A stretch of 64,000 bases of DNA from Terrisporobacter glycolicus ATCC 14880 = DSM 1288 (GCF_036812735.1 NZ_CP117523.1:744001-808000), one strand, 5' to 3'; positions 27,244 through 37,261 are shown, counted from the first letter of the stretch. Made by a program: numbers and translations. Notes: generated by a model not told the origin, from the sequence alone.

Positions 27244-27363
27244 ATGGTTCAAACTATAATAAGAGTGGGAAGTCTTGTTTTATTATTTTTAATAGTAACT
27301 AATATTTGGGCGCAAAAAAGAGCGAGAGATGAAGAACAAAATAAAAATAGCAAAAAGAAATAG
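27244..27363 (+). CDS. 39-residue single-helix membrane protein
   Basis: A short gene starting at ATG 27244 behind a strong GGGGGG (27233-27238) and ended by TAG. One hydrophobic helix (about residues 4-22, IIRVGSLVLLFLIVTNIW) is followed by a charged tail (KKRARDEEQNKNSKKK pattern). It has its own terminator (27378-27403) and a TATAAT at 27189-27194, so it looks like a real independent gene. The family is not recognised. Small proteins of this form often modulate membrane complexes. Confidence 0.6.
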   Translation: MVQTIIRVGSLVLLFLIVTNIWAQKRARDEEQNKNSKKK

Positions 27364-27377
27364 TAATTAGACATTAG

Positions 27378-27403
27378 AGCATCTTTGAATAAGGTGCTTT
27401 TTT
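27378..27403 (+). terminator. Terminator of the 39-residue gene
   Basis: An 8-bp stem (27378-27385/27391-27398) with one G/T pair is followed by six T. Confidence 0.75.
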
Positions 27404-27455
27404 AGATGTATAGTTAACAGTATGCAAGTAATTTTAATAGGAAAAGGGGAGTTCT

Positions 27456-28247
27456 ATGAAGGATTTAATTAAGAAATATATAGTAAACTATGTGAGAGAA
27501 TATGAGAAGAGAGATGATATAAGTACAACTTGGAGAGAGCCTTTAGTTGGCTTTGCCGATGCTAATCATAAAGATATTTTTCGCATAAGAGAGTGTACTT
27601 TTGAAGAACATTTAATGCCTAGAGATATATTAGAAGATCCAACTATTATTATTGCTTACTTTGTTCCTTTTACTAAAGATATAGCTCAGTCTAATATTGA
27701 TGGGGAGTTAGCATCAGAGAAATGGATATTAACTTATCAAGAAACTAATAAAATGTTTATTAAATTAAATGATTATCTTATTAAAATAATAGAAAAAATG
27801 GGATATAATGCAGCGATATGTAAAGTAGCTAGTGATTTTAAAACAGATATATTAAAAAGCAAATGGTCTCATAGACATATGGCAAAGATAGCGGGCCTTG
27901 GAACTTTTGGCATTAATAATATGTTGATAACTAAAGAAGGATGCTGTGGAAGATATTTTACTATCGTTACAAACTTACCAGTAAGTCCAGATAAGCCATT
28001 AGAAGAAGAAAAATGTTTGTATAAAAGAAACAAAAGCTGTTTAGTATGTGTAAAGCGTTGCTTTAGTGGAGCATTAAATGAAAATAATTATGATAGATTT
28101 AAATGCTATGAAACTTGTATGAAAAGTTTTAATAAGTACGAAAATCTATATGGAAATAAAGACGCGGAAAAAGGTAAACCGAGAGGAGGAAGTCAGGTTT
28201 GTGGTAAATGTGTAGTAAATTTACCCTGTTCATTTAAACAACCTTAA
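27456..28247 (+). CDS. Epoxyqueuosine reductase-like (QueG-like) 4Fe-4S protein
   Basis: 263 aa, shorter than canonical QueG (about 350-380). The N-terminal two thirds match the QueG-like domain. The C-terminal part carries ferredoxin-like cysteines, CLVCVKRC near 195 and CGKCVVNLPC at the end, plus CYETC between. True QueG needs cobalamin and two 4Fe-4S clusters and lacks nothing obvious here except the C-terminal HEAT repeat. Many clostridial short homologues of unknown function carry this label. RBS AAGGGG. Confidence 0.7.
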   Translation: MKDLIKKYIVNYVREYEKRDDISTTWREPLVGFADANHKDIFRIRECTFEEHLMPRDILEDPTIIIAYFVPFTKDIAQSNIDGELASEKWILTYQETNKMFIKLNDYLIKIIEKMGYNAAICKVASDFKTDILKSKWSHRHMAKIAGLGTFGINNMLITKEGCCGRYFTIVTNLPVSPDKPLEEEKCLYKRNKSCLVCVKRCFSGALNENNYDRFKCYETCMKSFNKYENLYGNKDAEKGKPRGGSQVCGKCVVNLPCSFKQP

Positions 28248-28264
28248 ATATAATTTTCTACGCG

Positions 28265-28294
28265 AAAAAGAGCTAAGCCGCCTTAGCTCTTTTT
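28265..28294. terminator. Bidirectional terminator
   Basis: A perfect 13-bp stem (28265-28277/28282-28294) with A5 and T5 on its outer ends, between convergent genes. Confidence 0.9.
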
Positions 28295-28347
28295 CTAGTA
28301 CATTTTTTAGGGTTTTATTTTATCATCAATTGTGGGTTGATTACAAA

Positions 28348-29850
28348 TTAATATTGAGGAGTATTATCTCCGCTTGCAACTCTTTCTTCCCAGAATGTAG
28401 CACCTTTTATTCCAAGAGGTGTAGGGTCAAAGGTTATATCATCTCTAGGAATTCCGAGTTTCATTTGTCTTTCATAATCTTTGAAACACTTAATAACTGT
28501 ATTAGATAAAAGAACTATAGCAACTAAGTTTAGCCATGCCATAAGTCCTACACCTATATCACCCATTGCCCATGCAAGGCCTGCACTCTTCACACATCCA
28601 AATGCAGTCATAGCTAATAATACAAATCTTAATACATTAATTGCAACTTTACTACCTTGGCCTTTTTTAACTTTTTTAACTAAATAAGTTAAATTAACTT
28701 CTGCTATATAATAGTAAGCCATTAAAGTAGTAAATGCAAAGAAGAATAATGCTATGGCAACGAAGGCAGAACCAAACCCAGGAATTAAAGTATCTACAGC
28801 ATTTTGAGTATAAGCTGGACCTATTTCTGGAATACCTAATTGAGGCATATTTTCAACTATTACTTTGCCTGAAGCTTCATAATAAGTGTTGTAGCAGCCA
28901 GTCATCATAATCATAAATCCAGTTGCAGAACAAACAAATAATGTATCAACGTAAACAGAAAAAGCTTGAACGAAACCTTGTTTTGCAGGGTGAGATACTT
29001 CAGCTGCTGAAGATGCTTGTGGTCCAGTACCTTGACCAGCTTCGTTTGAGTAAACGCTACGTTTTACACCCCAAGCTATTGTAGAACCGATTATACCACC
29101 AAAAGTTGCTTCTGCACCAAATGCTGACTTGAATATTAACACTATTATTCCAGGTAAATCAGCTATATTAACTGCGATAATGATAAGTGCCATAAAGATA
29201 TATGCGCCGCCCATAAAAGGAACTATAAATTCTGCAGCAGAACCTATTCTTTTTATTCCACCAAAGATTATAAGAGCAAGAAATACAACTAATATAACAG
29301 CTGTAATATTAACATTAAGACCAAAAGCATTGTTTACAGATACTGCAATTGAGTTAGCTTGAACACCAGGAAGTAATATACCGATAGCTATAAGTGTAAC
29401 TACTGCAAACGTTATCCCATAGATTTTAGAAAATGTAGTGCTTCCAAATCCCTTTTCTATATAGTAAGCAGGACCTCCACGATATTCACCCTCATGCTCT
29501 TCTTTGTATAATTGACCTAAAGTTGATTCAGCAAAAGCTGATCCTGCACCAAGGAATGCTGCAAGCCACATCCAAAATAATGCTCCAGGTCCACCCCAAG
29601 CTATAGCTGTGGCAACGCCGGCAATATTACCAGTTCCTATACGACCAGCAAGAGCTGTACAAAATCCTTGAAATGAAGATATACCTTGTTCTGATTTTTT
29701 ACCTCCAAATAACAAAGCAACCATTTCTTTAATATTTCTAATCTGCGAGAATCTAGTTCTAATGCTAAAATAAATACCAACACCAAGACAAGTCCATACA
29801 AGTGCTACACTCCAAACTATAGAGTTAATACTATTGACTATGTTTTCCAT
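28348..29850 (-). CDS. Sodium:alanine/glycine symporter (AGCS family)
   Basis: 500 aa, about ten to eleven helices. Family signatures: GVGIYFSIRTRF, FCTALAGRIGTGNIAGVATAI near 65, and SNEAGQGTGPQASSAAEVSHPAKQG around 270. It imports alanine or glycine with Na+. AGGAGGGAA on the minus strand gives the start. No glycine riboswitch was seen upstream. The 316-base divergent gap to the YgiQ gene holds only AT-rich sequence and the YgiQ promoter. Confidence 0.93.
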   Translation of the reverse strand: MENIVNSINSIVWSVALVWTCLGVGIYFSIRTRFSQIRNIKEMVALLFGGKKSEQGISSFQGFCTALAGRIGTGNIAGVATAIAWGGPGALFWMWLAAFLGAGSAFAESTLGQLYKEEHEGEYRGGPAYYIEKGFGSTTFSKIYGITFAVVTLIAIGILLPGVQANSIAVSVNNAFGLNVNITAVILVVFLALIIFGGIKRIGSAAEFIVPFMGGAYIFMALIIIAVNIADLPGIIVLIFKSAFGAEATFGGIIGSTIAWGVKRSVYSNEAGQGTGPQASSAAEVSHPAKQGFVQAFSVYVDTLFVCSATGFMIMMTGCYNTYYEASGKVIVENMPQLGIPEIGPAYTQNAVDTLIPGFGSAFVAIALFFFAFTTLMAYYYIAEVNLTYLVKKVKKGQGSKVAINVLRFVLLAMTAFGCVKSAGLAWAMGDIGVGLMAWLNLVAIVLLSNTVIKCFKDYERQMKLGIPRDDITFDPTPLGIKGATFWEERVASGDNTPQY

Positions 29851-30063
29851 AAAATTCCCTCCTTATAAAATAAAAAATTATATAAAAAGAATAATATATA
29901 AATATTTCTTTAGTAAATTATAATCTGTAAATACTATTTAATAGTGTTAAGAATGCGTTACTTGATGTTAAAGTAAGTTAACAAAAATATGCAAATTTAA
30001 CATAAATAATTGTAACTAATTATGCTATAAAACTTAATTACTTTAAAAATATTACTATGTTTG

Positions 30064-30072
30064 TGATATAAT
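30064..30072 (+). promoter_or_regulatory. Extended -10 promoter of the YgiQ gene
   Basis: TGATATAAT matches TGnTATAAT; the -35 region is poor, as is usual for extended -10 promoters. Confidence 0.5.
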
Positions 30073-30166
30073 AGTTAATCAGAGTTAATAATTAAAGATA
30101 AGTAAATAAAAATTTTGAGAGAAATGAACGAAGTGAATTTTAAATATAGATTGAGCAGGTGATAAA

Positions 30167-32116
30167 ATGGAAAATAAATTTTTACCAATATGTAAAGAAG
30201 ATATGATTGAAAGAGGATGGGATGAGTGTGACTTCGTACTTGTTACAGGAGACGCTTATGTTGACCATCACAGTTTTGGGACAGCCATTATATCAAGGGT
30301 GTTAGAGCATGCTGGATATAAAGTAGGAATAATTGCTCAACCTAACTGGAAGACAACAGAAGACTTTAGGAAGCTTGGAAAACCAAGACTAGGTTTCCTT
30401 GTTAATGGAGGAAACATGGATCCTATGGTAAACCATTATTCTGTTAGCAAAAGACAAAGGGACAAAGATCTTTATTCACCAGGTGGAGAAATGGGTCATA
30501 GACCAGATAGAGCTACAATAGTTTATTGTAATAGAATAAGAGAAGCATACGGAGATATTCCACTTGTAATAGGAGGAATAGAAGCATCACTAAGAAGATT
30601 TGCTCACTATGATTACTGGAGTGATCAAGTAAGAAAATCCATATTAGTAGATAGTGGGGCGGACTTATTAGTATACGGAATGAGTGAAAGACAAATAGTT
30701 AAAGTAGCAGATGCTATAAATGATGGATTTGATCCTAAATATATAAGCTTTATAGATGGAACTTGTTATATGGCAGATAGTTTAGATGAAGTATACGTAG
30801 ATTATGTATTAACACCATCATTCGAAGAAATAAAAAAAGACAAAGTTAAATTTGCACAGGCTTTCAAAATACAAGAAGCAGAGCAGGATCCATTTAGAGG
30901 AAAGGCCATAGTTCAACCTCATGGAAATAAATTTATGGTTCAAAATAAACCAGAACCACCTTTAACCAGAGAAGAATTAGACGAAGTATATGCACTTCCA
31001 TATACTAAAAACTATCATCCATCATATGAAGCAAAAGGTGGAATACCAGCTTTAAATGAAGTTAAATTTTCAATAGTAAGTTCTAGAGGATGTTTTGGAA
31101 GTTGTTCATTCTGTGCCATAACTTTCCATCAAGGTAGAGCTGTGCAAAGTAGAAGTCATGAATCTATACTAGAAGAAGCTAAGGAAATTACACATTTACC
31201 AGACTTCAAAGGATATATACATGACGTAGGTGGACCTACTGCAAACTTTAGACAAGAAGCTTGTAAAAAACAAATAACAGAAGGAAAAGGTGGATGCAAA
31301 CATAGACAATGTCTTGACCCATCACCATGTAAAAATTTAAACGTAGACCACAATGACTATATAAGTCTTCTTAGAAAAGTTAGACAAGTACCGGGTGTAA
31401 AAAAAGCATTTGTGCGTTCAGGTATTAGATATGATTATGTAATGGCTGACAAAGATAATACATTTATGAGAGAATTAATAAAACATCATGTAAGTGGACA
31501 ATTAAAAGTGGCTCCAGAGCACGTTGCGGAAGAAGTGCTTTATTATATGCAAAAACCAGCAGGAGAAACTTACGATAGGTTTAGACAAAAATTCTTTGCA
31601 ATGAATGAACAAATTGGATTAAAACAATACTTAATACCATATTTAATGTCTTCGCATCCAGGTTCTACATTAAATAGTGCCATAGAGCTAGCGGAATATT
31701 TAAGAGATATTAAATATCAACCAGAACAAGTTCAAGATTTCTATCCAACACCAGGAACGCTATCAACAACAATGTTCTACACAGGATTAGATCCAAGAAC
31801 TATGAAAGAAGTTTATGTACCAAAATCTAAAACTGAAAAAGCAATGCAAAGAGCTTTACTTCAATATTCTGCACCTAGAAACTATGACTTAGTTCATAGG
31901 GCTTTAGTTGAAGCTGGTAGAGAAGATTTAATAGGATTTGGGCCAAGATGTTTAATCAAACCTAAAGAAGCTAGAGGCGCATTAAATAGACAATTTGACA
32001 AAAATAAGAAGAATAAATCTAATGATAGAAACTCTAAAGGTGGAAGAAATAGTAAAAGTAATTCAAGAGATAATAGAAACAATAACTCAAAAGATAAAAA
32101 GAGAACTAAGAGATAG
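30167..32116 (+). CDS. YgiQ family radical SAM protein (UPF0313)
   Basis: 649 aa. The N-terminal UPF0313 domain opens [30 protein letters not shown]. The radical-SAM CxxxCxxC is at Cys309, Cys313 and Cys316 (GCFGSCSFC), and extra cysteines occur in [12 protein letters not shown]. The last ~45 residues are Asn/Lys/Ser/Arg-rich and disordered, perhaps nucleic-acid-binding. The reaction catalysed by YgiQ proteins is not established. The gene is monocistronic with a strong terminator. Confidence 0.92.
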   Translation: MENKFLPICKEDMIERGWDECDFVLVTGDAYVDHHSFGTAIISRVLEHAGYKVGIIAQPNWKTTEDFRKLGKPRLGFLVNGGNMDPMVNHYSVSKRQRDKDLYSPGGEMGHRPDRATIVYCNRIREAYGDIPLVIGGIEASLRRFAHYDYWSDQVRKSILVDSGADLLVYGMSERQIVKVADAINDGFDPKYISFIDGTCYMADSLDEVYVDYVLTPSFEEIKKDKVKFAQAFKIQEAEQDPFRGKAIVQPHGNKFMVQNKPEPPLTREELDEVYALPYTKNYHPSYEAKGGIPALNEVKFSIVSSRGCFGSCSFCAITFHQGRAVQSRSHESILEEAKEITHLPDFKGYIHDVGGPTANFRQEACKKQITEGKGGCKHRQCLDPSPCKNLNVDHNDYISLLRKVRQVPGVKKAFVRSGIRYDYVMADKDNTFMRELIKHHVSGQLKVAPEHVAEEVLYYMQKPAGETYDRFRQKFFAMNEQIGLKQYLIPYLMSSHPGSTLNSAIELAEYLRDIKYQPEQVQDFYPTPGTLSTTMFYTGLDPRTMKEVYVPKSKTEKAMQRALLQYSAPRNYDLVHRALVEAGREDLIGFGPRCLIKPKEARGALNRQFDKNKKNKSNDRNSKGGRNSKSNSRDNRNNNSKDKKRTKR

Positions 32117-32130
32117 CATCTAATTTATAT

Positions 32131-32173
32131 AAAGAACTATTTTACAAAAACACTGTAATATAGTTCTTTTTTT
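32131..32173 (+). terminator. Terminator of the YgiQ gene
   Basis: A 16-bp stem with one mismatch (32131-32146/32154-32169) and a T tract. Confidence 0.88.
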
Positions 32174-32282
32174 ATTATTGGAAGATGTATTTGAAATATA
32201 TAATTCTAAATGTAAGTTTTTATGAATTATATTAACAGATGAAGATAAAGTTTTAATTATTTATTATTTTGATGTCGATAAT

Positions 32283-32414
32283 ATGATATTGAAAGATAAA
32301 ACAAAATGTAAAGGGGAAGATTTAATTGAATATAGTGAAGAAATTAGAGTAGGAGATGCTATTGATGAATTTATACACTCTACATTTGACAAAACAATGT
32401 ATTATATAAATTAA
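32283..32414 (+). pseudogene. Possible remnant of a small gene
   Basis: The 409-base gap between YgiQ and GltS terminators contains an open frame that extends upstream of its ATG (32283) without a start codon or ribosome binding site. The 43 codons after the ATG read like protein (acidic, EYSEEIRVGDAIDEFIHS), which suggests a decayed gene. The family is not recognised, and chance cannot be excluded in such AT-rich DNA. Confidence 0.25.
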
Positions 32415-32480
32415 AAATCAACAAAATAATTATTTTAGAAGCTATGCGTAAAAGAAAAGCAAATTTAACAGTTAAGTTAT

Positions 32481-32520
32481 AAAAACCTTGATATATTTAT
32501 ATAGAAATACATCAAGGTTT
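32481..32520 (-). terminator. Terminator of gltS
   Basis: A 14-bp stem with one mismatch (32483-32496/32507-32520), with A residues at 32481-32485 reading as T on the minus strand. Confidence 0.75.
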
Positions 32521-32525
32521 AATTT

Positions 32526-33728
32526 TTAGCATATAAAGTTTATAAATAGTGTTATTATGGCTGAATTTACAAAGTCAATAAATAAACAACCAATAATAGG
32601 AACTACAAAATATGGCGTATGAACAAATCCATATCTGTTAGTTAGCTCGTCCATATTTGCAATAGCATTTGGAGTGGCACCCATTCCAAATCCACAAGTT
32701 GCAGATGCAAAGACCACAGCTTCGTAGTTTTTACCCATAATTCTATAAGTAATAAAATAAGCAAAGCATCCTACTAGTATAACTTGAGCAAATAACATAA
32801 TCATAAGAGGTAAAGCTAAATCAAATAATTGCCAAAGTTTTAATCCCATTAATGCCATTGTTAAAAAGAATGATAAACTAAGTGATCCTAAAGTTTCGAT
32901 TTCTTTTTCTACAATTTCTTTTCCAAGAAAATCATATAAATTTCTTATTATGGCAGCTGCAAGCATTGCTCCTATATATGATGGAAATGTTAATCCCGAG
33001 TTTTGAATTAAATCAGATATTATTGATCCAAACCCCATAGCAACGAATAAGAAAGATGCACCAGTCATTAATTTTTTTAAACATAAAATATTTTGGTTTT
33101 CTTCATTAAAATCGCCAACTTCATCTGGTGGAACTTTAGAGTTCTCATCATGAACCGTTTTTATTTTATGATTGTGTATCAGATTTCTAGCAACTAATCC
33201 ACCGATAATACTTCCCATTATTAAGCCAAATGTAGCTGAGGCAATAGATACTGTTGTAGCACCAGAGACACCCATACTTTCTAATAAAGGCCCAAAAGAT
33301 CCTGCAGTACCATGACCTCCTATCATGGGTATAGATGCTGTACAAAGTCCAAGTAGTGGTTGTAAATTAAATAGTGATGCCAATGTAACACCAACTGTAT
33401 TTTGTAATACAACAAGTAAAATTGCAAGTCCTAGGAAAGTAACAACTTTCATACCACCTAGTTTTAATATTTTAAAACTAGCAGTAAATCCTATACTAGT
33501 GAAAAATGCTGTCATAAAAATTTCTTGTAAGGTCGTATCTAAGTTTATAGTTGCTATGCTCGTAGTTTTTAATATAAGAATAAATATTGCAAATATAAAC
33601 CCACCTACTACTGATGGAGGGATACAATATTTTGATAGTATAGAAAATTTATTTCTTAAATATTTACCAATATAAAATACAATGGAAACTAAAGCCATGG
33701 TCTCATAAATGTTTAAATTAAATTCCAT
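32526..33728 (-). CDS. gltS: Sodium/glutamate symporter
   Basis: 400 aa, about ten to twelve helices, full length for GltS. Landmarks: KYCIPPSVVGGFIFA near the N terminus, MIGGHGTAGSFGPL around 137 and CGFGMGATPNAIANM near 345, the paired re-entrant loops of the family. It imports glutamate with Na+. The start is preceded by AAAGGA on the minus strand at a rather long spacing of about 11 bases. Confidence 0.92.
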   Translation of the reverse strand: MEFNLNIYETMALVSIVFYIGKYLRNKFSILSKYCIPPSVVGGFIFAIFILILKTTSIATINLDTTLQEIFMTAFFTSIGFTASFKILKLGGMKVVTFLGLAILLVVLQNTVGVTLASLFNLQPLLGLCTASIPMIGGHGTAGSFGPLLESMGVSGATTVSIASATFGLIMGSIIGGLVARNLIHNHKIKTVHDENSKVPPDEVGDFNEENQNILCLKKLMTGASFLFVAMGFGSIISDLIQNSGLTFPSYIGAMLAAAIIRNLYDFLGKEIVEKEIETLGSLSLSFFLTMALMGLKLWQLFDLALPLMIMLFAQVILVGCFAYFITYRIMGKNYEAVVFASATCGFGMGATPNAIANMDELTNRYGFVHTPYFVVPIIGCLFIDFVNSAIITLFINFIC

Positions 33729-33929
33729 TTCTTGATTAGTCCTTTCTATATAATGATTTTAAAAAAATGTATAATATATATATGATATATTATAAAAATT
33801 TTAATGTAAAGACAAAATATAGTGTAAATATATCAATAAATTTATTTATAAGCTTAAGTATATAGACAAAGTATTAAAATAAATGTATAATATTTGATTA
33901 CTAACTATGAAGGTTGAAAGGAGAATATT

Positions 33930-34595
33930 ATGTTAAAAAGTATGTACAATCCAATGTCACAAGTTTTTAAATACTTATCAATATCGATAGTATTTATGTT
34001 TATAGGATATTTATTTGGACTACTGTTTTTACCAGAGAGTTTTATTTATATGGCAAATACAATAATAGCAGTATTAATGGTAGCATTAATACTTATGGCT
34101 TTATTCTCTAGAAAAAGCATAATTCCAAAAAGATTTTCCATGAATTTTGTTTACTTATTTACATTTATTGATGGAATATTAATGTCACCGATTATAAGCT
34201 ATTATGTGGGAAGTATGGGAACAGGAATGGTAATAAACGTATTATTAGCTACAACTGTTATATTTGGAGGACTTGCATTTATAGCTAATAGAAGTGAAAG
34301 TGGAAGATTCCTTAGATTTGGGCCTACATTATTTATTTTATTAATAGCACTATTAGTAATGTCTATAGTAAATATATTTATTGGGGGAAGTGTATTTAAT
34401 ATAATAATAAGTATAGTGGGAATTGTAATTTTTTCTGGATATATATTATATGATGTAAGTTTATTAAAATCAGAAATAGAATATGGTGGAATAAATGATA
34501 GAGACGACTTATCAATCCATGTTTTAAATTTATATCTTGATTTTATCAATATATTCCTAGACTTACTTAGACTTGTAAGCGAATTAAGTGATTAA
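33930..34595 (+). CDS. Bax inhibitor-1 (YetJ/YbhL) family membrane protein
   Basis: 221 aa with seven predicted helices. The family di-aspartyl pH/calcium-sensing region is visible near the end: GYILYDVSLLKSE and LNLYLDFINIFLDLLR. Bacillus YetJ is a pH-dependent calcium leak channel; the same role is plausible. AAGGAG precedes the ATG and a terminator follows. Confidence 0.88.
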   Translation: MLKSMYNPMSQVFKYLSISIVFMFIGYLFGLLFLPESFIYMANTIIAVLMVALILMALFSRKSIIPKRFSMNFVYLFTFIDGILMSPIISYYVGSMGTGMVINVLLATTVIFGGLAFIANRSESGRFLRFGPTLFILLIALLVMSIVNIFIGGSVFNIIISIVGIVIFSGYILYDVSLLKSEIEYGGINDRDDLSIHVLNLYLDFINIFLDLLRLVSELSD

Positions 34596-34602
34596 TAAAT
34601 TA

Positions 34603-34641
34603 AAAAATCCTATGATACAGATGTTGTATTATAGGATTTTT
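34603..34641 (+). terminator. Terminator of the Bax1-I gene
   Basis: A 17-bp stem with one mismatch (34603-34619/34625-34641) ending in T5. Confidence 0.88.
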
Positions 34642-34747
34642 ATTATATAATAAATTGTAGCTTTCATAGTTTTGTAAAAAATAAGTATAATATAGATAAG
34701 CTATATAGTGTAAATCATAAATAAACAATGATAAAAAGGGGACAAAA

Positions 34748-35923
34748 ATGGATGATGTTATTTTATCTAAATTAATAGATGAGCAATCGAATGGGATAAT
34801 AGTATTAGACAAGGATTTAGTAGTATTATACGCTAATAAAAAGGTAAGAAAATTTTTTTCATCAGACGAAAATCAACTATTAGGAAATTATGTGAAATGT
34901 AATAATACTATTGTTGAAAATTGTTACTGTCAACAAACATCTAGGTGTAGTGAATGTATTTTAAACAATGCAATGAAACAATTAAAAGAAACAAATATTA
35001 AACAAATTATAGATAACCTTAAGTTTAATTCCGATGGTAAATATATTAATATATCTTTGAAAATTTCACATGAAGGCGATTATATAATTTTAGAGTTTAC
35101 TGATTTATGCAATCTTTACGAAGAAATCAACTTTTTATCGAGAATGATGGATAAGTCAAAGGATATAATGTTTTTTAAAGATAGTAATCTGAAATATAAA
35201 TATGCTAATCAAGGTTGTGCAGAATTATTTAATTGCGACAAAGAACAAATATTAAATAAAGATGACAATGATTTATTAAGAGAAAATAGTATTGAGGAAT
35301 TATTATATAGAAAACTAAAAATAGGTGATATAAAGACACTTAAAAAAGGAAGCTCTAATCACGTTATATACTATAAAGAAAGATATTTAAATATATCAAA
35401 GGAATGTATTGATGGTGGAATTTTATGTATAGGTACGGATATAACAGAAGAGATAATGGCAAATAAAAGGGCTGAAACTGATGTTTTAACTGGATTATAT
35501 AATAAAAGAAAATTTATAAATGATATAGATGAAATATTGAAATATGATGGAAGTAGTTTTTACTTAGCGCTTATTGATATAGATAATTTGAAAGAGTTGA
35601 ACAATAACTATGGTCACTTAAAAGGAGATGATTATTTATCAAAATTAGGTAGAATACTTGAAAATACTAGTAAGGGCCGATTTTATAGAACTGGTGGAGA
35701 TGAGTTTGCTGGCCTTATTAGATTAAAAAGAAATGACTTAAAGTCTATGTTTGATGATATTTTTGAAACATTAAACAATTTAAATTGTAACCCACCATTA
35801 ACAATAAGCGTAGGTATTGTGCCTGTTGATATTAATAAAACATATATAGAAAATTATAAAGAGGCGGATAATTTATTGTATGAAGCAAAGAAAAAAGGAA
35901 AAAATAGCTTTATATTAATCTAA
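34748..35923 (+). CDS. PAS-PAS-GGDEF diguanylate cyclase with cysteine-rich PAS
   Basis: 391 aa, no membrane helix. A first PAS domain (about 8-120) contains a cysteine cluster, C-x8-C-x-C-x5-C-x2-C at about 52-73, resembling metal/Fe-S or redox cysteine sets seen in some clostridial PAS sensors. A second PAS (about 130-235) is followed by a GGDEF domain (about 245-390) with an intact active site GGDEF at 316-320, so c-di-GMP synthesis is expected. No RxxD inhibitory site is obvious before it. The stop overlaps the terminator stem. It likely senses redox or a metal. Confidence 0.85.
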   Translation: MDDVILSKLIDEQSNGIIVLDKDLVVLYANKKVRKFFSSDENQLLGNYVKCNNTIVENCYCQQTSRCSECILNNAMKQLKETNIKQIIDNLKFNSDGKYINISLKISHEGDYIILEFTDLCNLYEEINFLSRMMDKSKDIMFFKDSNLKYKYANQGCAELFNCDKEQILNKDDNDLLRENSIEELLYRKLKIGDIKTLKKGSSNHVIYYKERYLNISKECIDGGILCIGTDITEEIMANKRAETDVLTGLYNKRKFINDIDEILKYDGSSFYLALIDIDNLKELNNNYGHLKGDDYLSKLGRILENTSKGRFYRTGGDEFAGLIRLKRNDLKSMFDDIFETLNNLNCNPPLTISVGIVPVDINKTYIENYKEADNLLYEAKKKGKNSFILI

Positions 35924-35957
35924 AAGAGCATGTTGAAAAATCAACATGCTCTTTTAA
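35922..35957 (+). terminator. Terminator of the GGDEF gene
   Basis: A perfect 15-bp stem (35922-35936/35941-35955) with a 4-base A loop; its left arm overlaps the stop codon. Confidence 0.92.
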
Positions 35958-35972
35958 TTATACAGATTTACA

Positions 35973-36206
35973 TCAAAAGTATTTAAAAGTGACTATATCT
36001 AAAGTTCTTTTTCTTTTTTTATAATATTTTTTGAAATAATGAAGCTCCATATACTTTTCTATATTTTTAGTGAAAATTTCATTAATTTGAAATTTATTAA
36101 TATAATAACTTAATTTACTTGGGTTATTTAGCATTATAATGTTTATATCCTCAAAAAAATCAAAAAATATGTTATATACCATAATATATAGTAATAATTT
36201 TTTCAT
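35973..36206 (-). CDS. Doubtful 77-codon ORF
   Basis: An open frame filling most of the 330-base gap between the cyclase and the BMP lipoprotein on the opposite strand. No ribosome binding site precedes its ATG. The product is Lys/Tyr/Phe/Ile-rich, as expected from random AT-rich DNA. A terminator-free, isolated position gives no support; probably not a gene. Confidence 0.18.
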   Translation of the reverse strand: MKKLLLYIMVYNIFFDFFEDINIIMLNNPSKLSYYINKFQINEIFTKNIEKYMELHYFKKYYKKRKRTLDIVTFKYF

Positions 36207-36253
36207 ATTATAGTTAAGCTAATAAAAAATATTATATTACATAGGAGGATAAA

Positions 36254-37255
36254 ATGACATTGAAAAAAATTGTATGTTTAATGACCGTACTTATAATTAC
36301 TGCATCTTCTTTAGCAGGATGTAAAGGTAATAAAGATGATGGAGCTAAGACAGAAGAATTAAAAGTAGCAATGGTTACTAGTGTTGGTGGGGTAACTGAC
36401 GGAAGCTTCAACCAAAGTGCTTGGGAAGGGCTTCAAAAAGCAGAAAAAGATTTAGGAATCAAAGCAAGCTGTATAGAATCAAAGCAAGAGGCAGACTATG
36501 TAACAAATTTAGAACAAGCTGTGGATAATCATAATGATTTAATTCTTGCAACAGGATTTCCAATGCAAAAAGCATTATTAAAAGCAGCTAAAAATTATCC
36601 TGATCAAAAGTTTGCTATAGTTGACGTGGATTATGGAGATGAAACACCTGACAATGTGACTTGTGTATCATTTAATGAAGAGCAATCAGGATATGTGGCA
36701 GGCTTAGTTGCAGGAAAAATGACAAAAACTAATAAAGTAGGATTTGTTGGTGGAATGGATAATGTAGTTATTAAAAAATTTCAAGCAGGATATGAAGCAG
36801 GAGTAAAAGAAGCTAATCCAAATGCAAGAGTTTTAGTACAATATGTTAATTCATTTGCTGACCAAGCAAAAGGTAAATCAATAGCTAATCAAATGTACAA
36901 TAATGAAGCAGATATATTATTTGCATGTGCAGGTGATAGTGGTTTGGGAGTGCTTGAATGTGCGAAAGAAGCAGGTAAATATGCTATAGGTGTTGATAGG
37001 GATCAAAATAATATAGCACCAAACAATATACTTACATCAGCAATGAAAAGAGTAAATGAGGGTGTTTATACAGTAGTTAAAAATTTAAAAGATGGTAAGT
37101 TTGATGGTGGGAAAACTTTAGTATTTGGTTTAAAAGAAGAAGGTATAGGACTTGCACCATCAACAGATAAAAATGTTCCAAAAGATGTAATAGACTATGT
37201 TAATGGAAAAATAGAAAAAATAATAAGTGGAGAAATAGTAGTTCCAAATAAATAA
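36254..37255 (+). CDS. BMP/PnrA family substrate-binding lipoprotein
   Basis: 333 aa. Signal peptide with lipobox LAGC (Cys at about 23), then a basic-membrane-protein (PF02608) periplasmic-binding fold: MVTSVGGVTDGSFNQSAWEGL, DQKFAIVDVDY, GFVGGMDNVVIKKFQAGYEAGV, VGVDRDQNN-like segment AIGVDRDQNN. Family members bind purine nucleosides for an ABC transporter (BmpA-NupABC). The ATPase and permease genes are missing here, so it is an orphan receptor or works with a transporter elsewhere. RBS AGGAGG, own terminator. Confidence 0.9.
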   Translation: MTLKKIVCLMTVLIITASSLAGCKGNKDDGAKTEELKVAMVTSVGGVTDGSFNQSAWEGLQKAEKDLGIKASCIESKQEADYVTNLEQAVDNHNDLILATGFPMQKALLKAAKNYPDQKFAIVDVDYGDETPDNVTCVSFNEEQSGYVAGLVAGKMTKTNKVGFVGGMDNVVIKKFQAGYEAGVKEANPNARVLVQYVNSFADQAKGKSIANQMYNNEADILFACAGDSGLGVLECAKEAGKYAIGVDRDQNNIAPNNILTSAMKRVNEGVYTVVKNLKDGKFDGGKTLVFGLKEEGIGLAPSTDKNVPKDVIDYVNGKIEKIISGEIVVPNK

Positions 37256-37261
37256 TTAGAG

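Noticed and set aside
29851-30166. Glycine riboswitch upstream of the AGCS symporter
   Set aside because: No tandem GGAGAG-type aptamer motifs; only AT-rich sequence.
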